A DNA stretch of 64,000 bases from contig CM056743.1 in assembly GCA_029851415.1 (NCBI GenBank), forward strand, positions 92,788,501-92,852,500, given 5' to 3'. This DNA comes from Eretmocerus hayati (Eukaryota > Arthropoda > Insecta > Hymenoptera > Aphelinidae). A program made the translations under genes and the position numbers. The notes under the pieces were generated by a model, which was not told where the DNA came from, did no database searches, and saw only the letters and a program-made list of their open reading frames with translations. Shown piece by piece: positions 62,201 through 64,000 of this stretch. Each line of letters starts with the position of its first letter. Position 1 is the first letter of the stretch.

Positions 62201-63658
62201 GTCGCAGTCATGGCACTTGACGAGTTCTGTATTTTCTGTCGGGCAAGCGGGTGATGAGAAACACCGCGGACAAGATTTCTTGCATTTGTGTTGATTGACT
62301 CGGAAATATCTAAAATTACAGTGCTCGCAAAAGAATTTTGCCTGTACAATACCCGTTAGATTGACAATGGTATCAAAGTGCCGCGCTCTGCTGTTGTACA
62401 AAAGATTGATCGCGCCCACGGGTACACAACGGATATCCACATATTTTGTGCCGTCGAAAATCGCCGAATCACCCGTGCCCATGTTCGCCTCGTCGAAAAC
62501 CCTGATGACTATACCTTTTGCGGCATAGTATTTCTGGAATTTTCTGATTTCGCGCATTCCGCAGCCCCCTTTGGGGGCGACTACGCCTGCTTCGATACAT
62601 AGCAGTCGCGCGGAATCTCCCTGGAGTTGTCTACGCCCGTCACGGATCACGTTCCACGTTTGGATGGATTCAGCTGTCCCGATGTTCTTTTTGTCCAAGT
62701 GGGCTTCCCCCACAACGAGAGCTCTGGATAAACACAACTCGTCGTCATCGTTCCGAATCGCCACGACCGACTTAGATCTGACAACATCTATGGTGACTGG
62801 TTTCCGTATCCCCGCGCCTGCAGTCATGTCGACGTATACTGCTCGCACCTCAAAAGTCTCGTCAAGCTCGCAATTATCGTTACTCCGACTCAGTCGCTGG
62901 ATCAGATTCCACAAATCGGCGTGTGAAAAATTATTTCGCGGACGCAGGGACATTCCACCAGCACCACGAGCGAAGCGGTCACACCGAACCGACACACTCA
63001 CGAGGTCGTTTTCGTTACCCATCAGCGAAACTAAATACGCGTGAATATCTCTCATAGCCATCTCGTACCAAATCAATGAATTTATATTCTCGTTGGGGCG
63101 TTCGTTTACCCGCATCGAAAAGTGTCTACCCATGACCCCAAATCTCCGGACGGGGCGATCGTTTTGACTCATGATTGAGAATCTCTCCCCCGGAGGACGA
63201 ATGTCGATATTGGCGTCTTCGTCATCGTCGTCGTCGTGGTCACCCCGTCCCTCGTCACTGTCACCACTATATCTGTCACTATCGTATTCGTATTCGCTAT
63301 CGTATTCTTCGTACTCGCTATCGGATTCTCTTTCACTATTGGAATCGGAATACTCGCCGTCAGCTTGTTCCCCGTTCTCGTCATTGTCGTCGTCGTCGTC
63401 GTCACCGTCGGTCACGTTGTGCTCTCTATTTCTGTCGTCAGCGGTTTCGCCGCCGCCAAACTGAATGACGGGTATTTCCCCTTGTGCAAACTGAATCACC
63501 GACGGTCTTACTTGTTGCGGCTGCTGAAAGGACTCCTCGGCTTCTCTCAAACCTTGTCCATCAACTTCTCGGATTACAGGTGATAGTCTAACCCGGAGGT
63601 CGAGTGGCTCGTCTTGCAAAACTACTTGATTTCGCGTGGCACTCAGATCCAGCGGCAT
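59266..63658 (-). pseudogene. Polinton protein-primed family B DNA polymerase, frame broken
   Basis: Two overlapping frames, 63658-60176 and 60414-59266. The first has an N-terminal extension with an extreme acidic run (about residues 88-155). It then has Cys/His knuckles (CEHCNFRYFRVNQHKC, CPRCF), the exonuclease motifs YDCET (~569), HNSGNFDGQF (~652) and EYCNMDVEIL (~781), and the polymerase A motif TSLYPSVN (~1013). The second frame has motif B KMALNSFWGKWGQ (~133) and motif C YMDTDSC (~225). The frames meet at a C14 run (60214-60227), a usual slippage site. Either this copy is frameshifted or the run length is misread. The enzyme replicates the linear element from a protein primer. Confidence 0.93.
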
Positions 63659-63659
63659 A

Positions 63660-64000
63660 TCCCGGGGATCACCACCCCACGCGAGAGCCGAGCGACCTTC
63701 ATTTCTTTGAGCTGTGAGGAATGATATAGATGAAATTGGTTATTTATGAATTCATCAAATTTGAATTTGAACCGGAAAATTCATTGCTACTTCAACATAA
63801 AATGTTTACAAAAATACAAAATATCGTAACTCTATCGAAATAACAGATAAAATATTTCGAGAAGAATACAGTTTTCAGTCTTCGGGAATTCCATGAAGAA
63901 CCTCGCGCTTGGAATGGAGGAGATCCGACAAATTTTGCTCCTGATAGAGAGCCGAATTCGGGTCTTCCGATTGGTCATAAAACCATCGGATCTCCTGCGC
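63660..64000. other. Sequence upstream of the polymerase gene
   Basis: AT content rises sharply after about 63720. On the minus strand TATCATTCCTCACAG|CTCAAAG lies about 45 nt upstream of the polymerase ATG, and the frame stays open between, so a short upstream exon is conceivable but unsupported. No Polinton terminal repeat could be recognised before the window ends. Confidence 0.4.

Larger units (their letters stand above)
46290..63658 (-). mobile_element. Polinton/Maverick element, right end not resolved
   Basis: Between 47706 and 63658 lie, all on the minus strand, pPolB, packaging ATPase, integrase with chromodomain, minor and major capsid proteins, Ad-type protease, a basic core-like protein and several uncharacterised genes. 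That is the diagnostic Polinton set. Intergenic gaps are mostly under 70 nt with short overlaps, like a DNA virus. GC content is visibly higher than in the flanks. Terminal inverted repeats were not identified: the left end probably lies in 46.2-47.6 kb and the right end beyond 63.7 kb or outside the window. Confidence 0.93.

Noticed and set aside
63700..63730. Intron acceptor before the polymerase gene
   Set aside because: The CTCACAG is a fair acceptor, but no donor or upstream exon was found, and Polinton polymerase genes normally lack introns.

Overview
The window is nuclear DNA from an arthropod, most likely an insect. The evidence is spliceosomal intron signals, an AT-rich background, and a mix of BEL/Pao, non-LTR, Helitron and Polinton/Maverick elements with satellite DNA. 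I cannot name the order or species. Almost everything recognisable is mobile or repetitive; only two short stretches look like possible host-gene exons (6151-6240 and 21416-22109), and neither is identified.

Layout. 1-1140: about seven copies of a ~163-bp satellite. 1190-5150: sixteen copies of a related ~248-bp satellite with a 991-bp four-monomer higher-order period. 5150-8280: degenerate satellite edge and unassigned sequence. 8285-10360: a large inverted repeat. 10487-20000 (minus strand): a decayed Helitron with, in coding order, a Ulp1-type peptidase, a USP-type deubiquitinase, a basic region plus Cys-rich domain, the HUH Rep nuclease, a PIF1 helicase and a second USP-like domain fused to the helicase. 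21416-22109: a candidate two-exon gene. 22201-24660 (minus): a truncated BEL/Pao retroelement. 26345-27805: another large inverted repeat. 28450-32620 (plus): a decayed non-LTR retroelement split by a GC-rich ~2.6-kb insert full of the motif TGCCG. 32641-37288: a foldback-like element with inverted tandem arrays in its arms and nested insertions. 38467-44105: a TA-flanked DNA transposon with a broken transposase of a family I cannot classify, itself split by a 1.76-kb element with 21-bp perfect terminal repeats. 44126-45634: an equal-armed palindrome. 46290 to at least 63658: a Polinton/Maverick, all genes on the minus strand.

The Polinton carries the full replication and virion module: protein-primed family B polymerase, packaging ATPase, chromodomain integrase, minor and major jelly-roll capsid proteins, a basic core-like protein, an adenovirus-type maturation protease and four to five uncharacterised genes. 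Gene spacing is compact, with overlaps of up to about 30 nt. Two lesions are clear: the polymerase frame breaks at a 14-base C run, and a 2.06-kb palindrome lies 39 nt upstream of the likely major capsid start. Two Polinton genes share a nearly identical TATA-containing element about 73 nt before their start codons, which suggests coordinated transcription.

Strongest leads: (1) the Helitron that brackets its Rep/helicase with Ulp1 and USP modules, including a helicase-USP fusion whose catalytic Cys position is Ser in this copy; (2) the shared promoter element and the palindrome inside the Polinton; (3) the unclassified TA-target transposon and its terminal-sequence relative at 32641-37288; (4) five long palindromes in 64 kb, two with arms of equal length.
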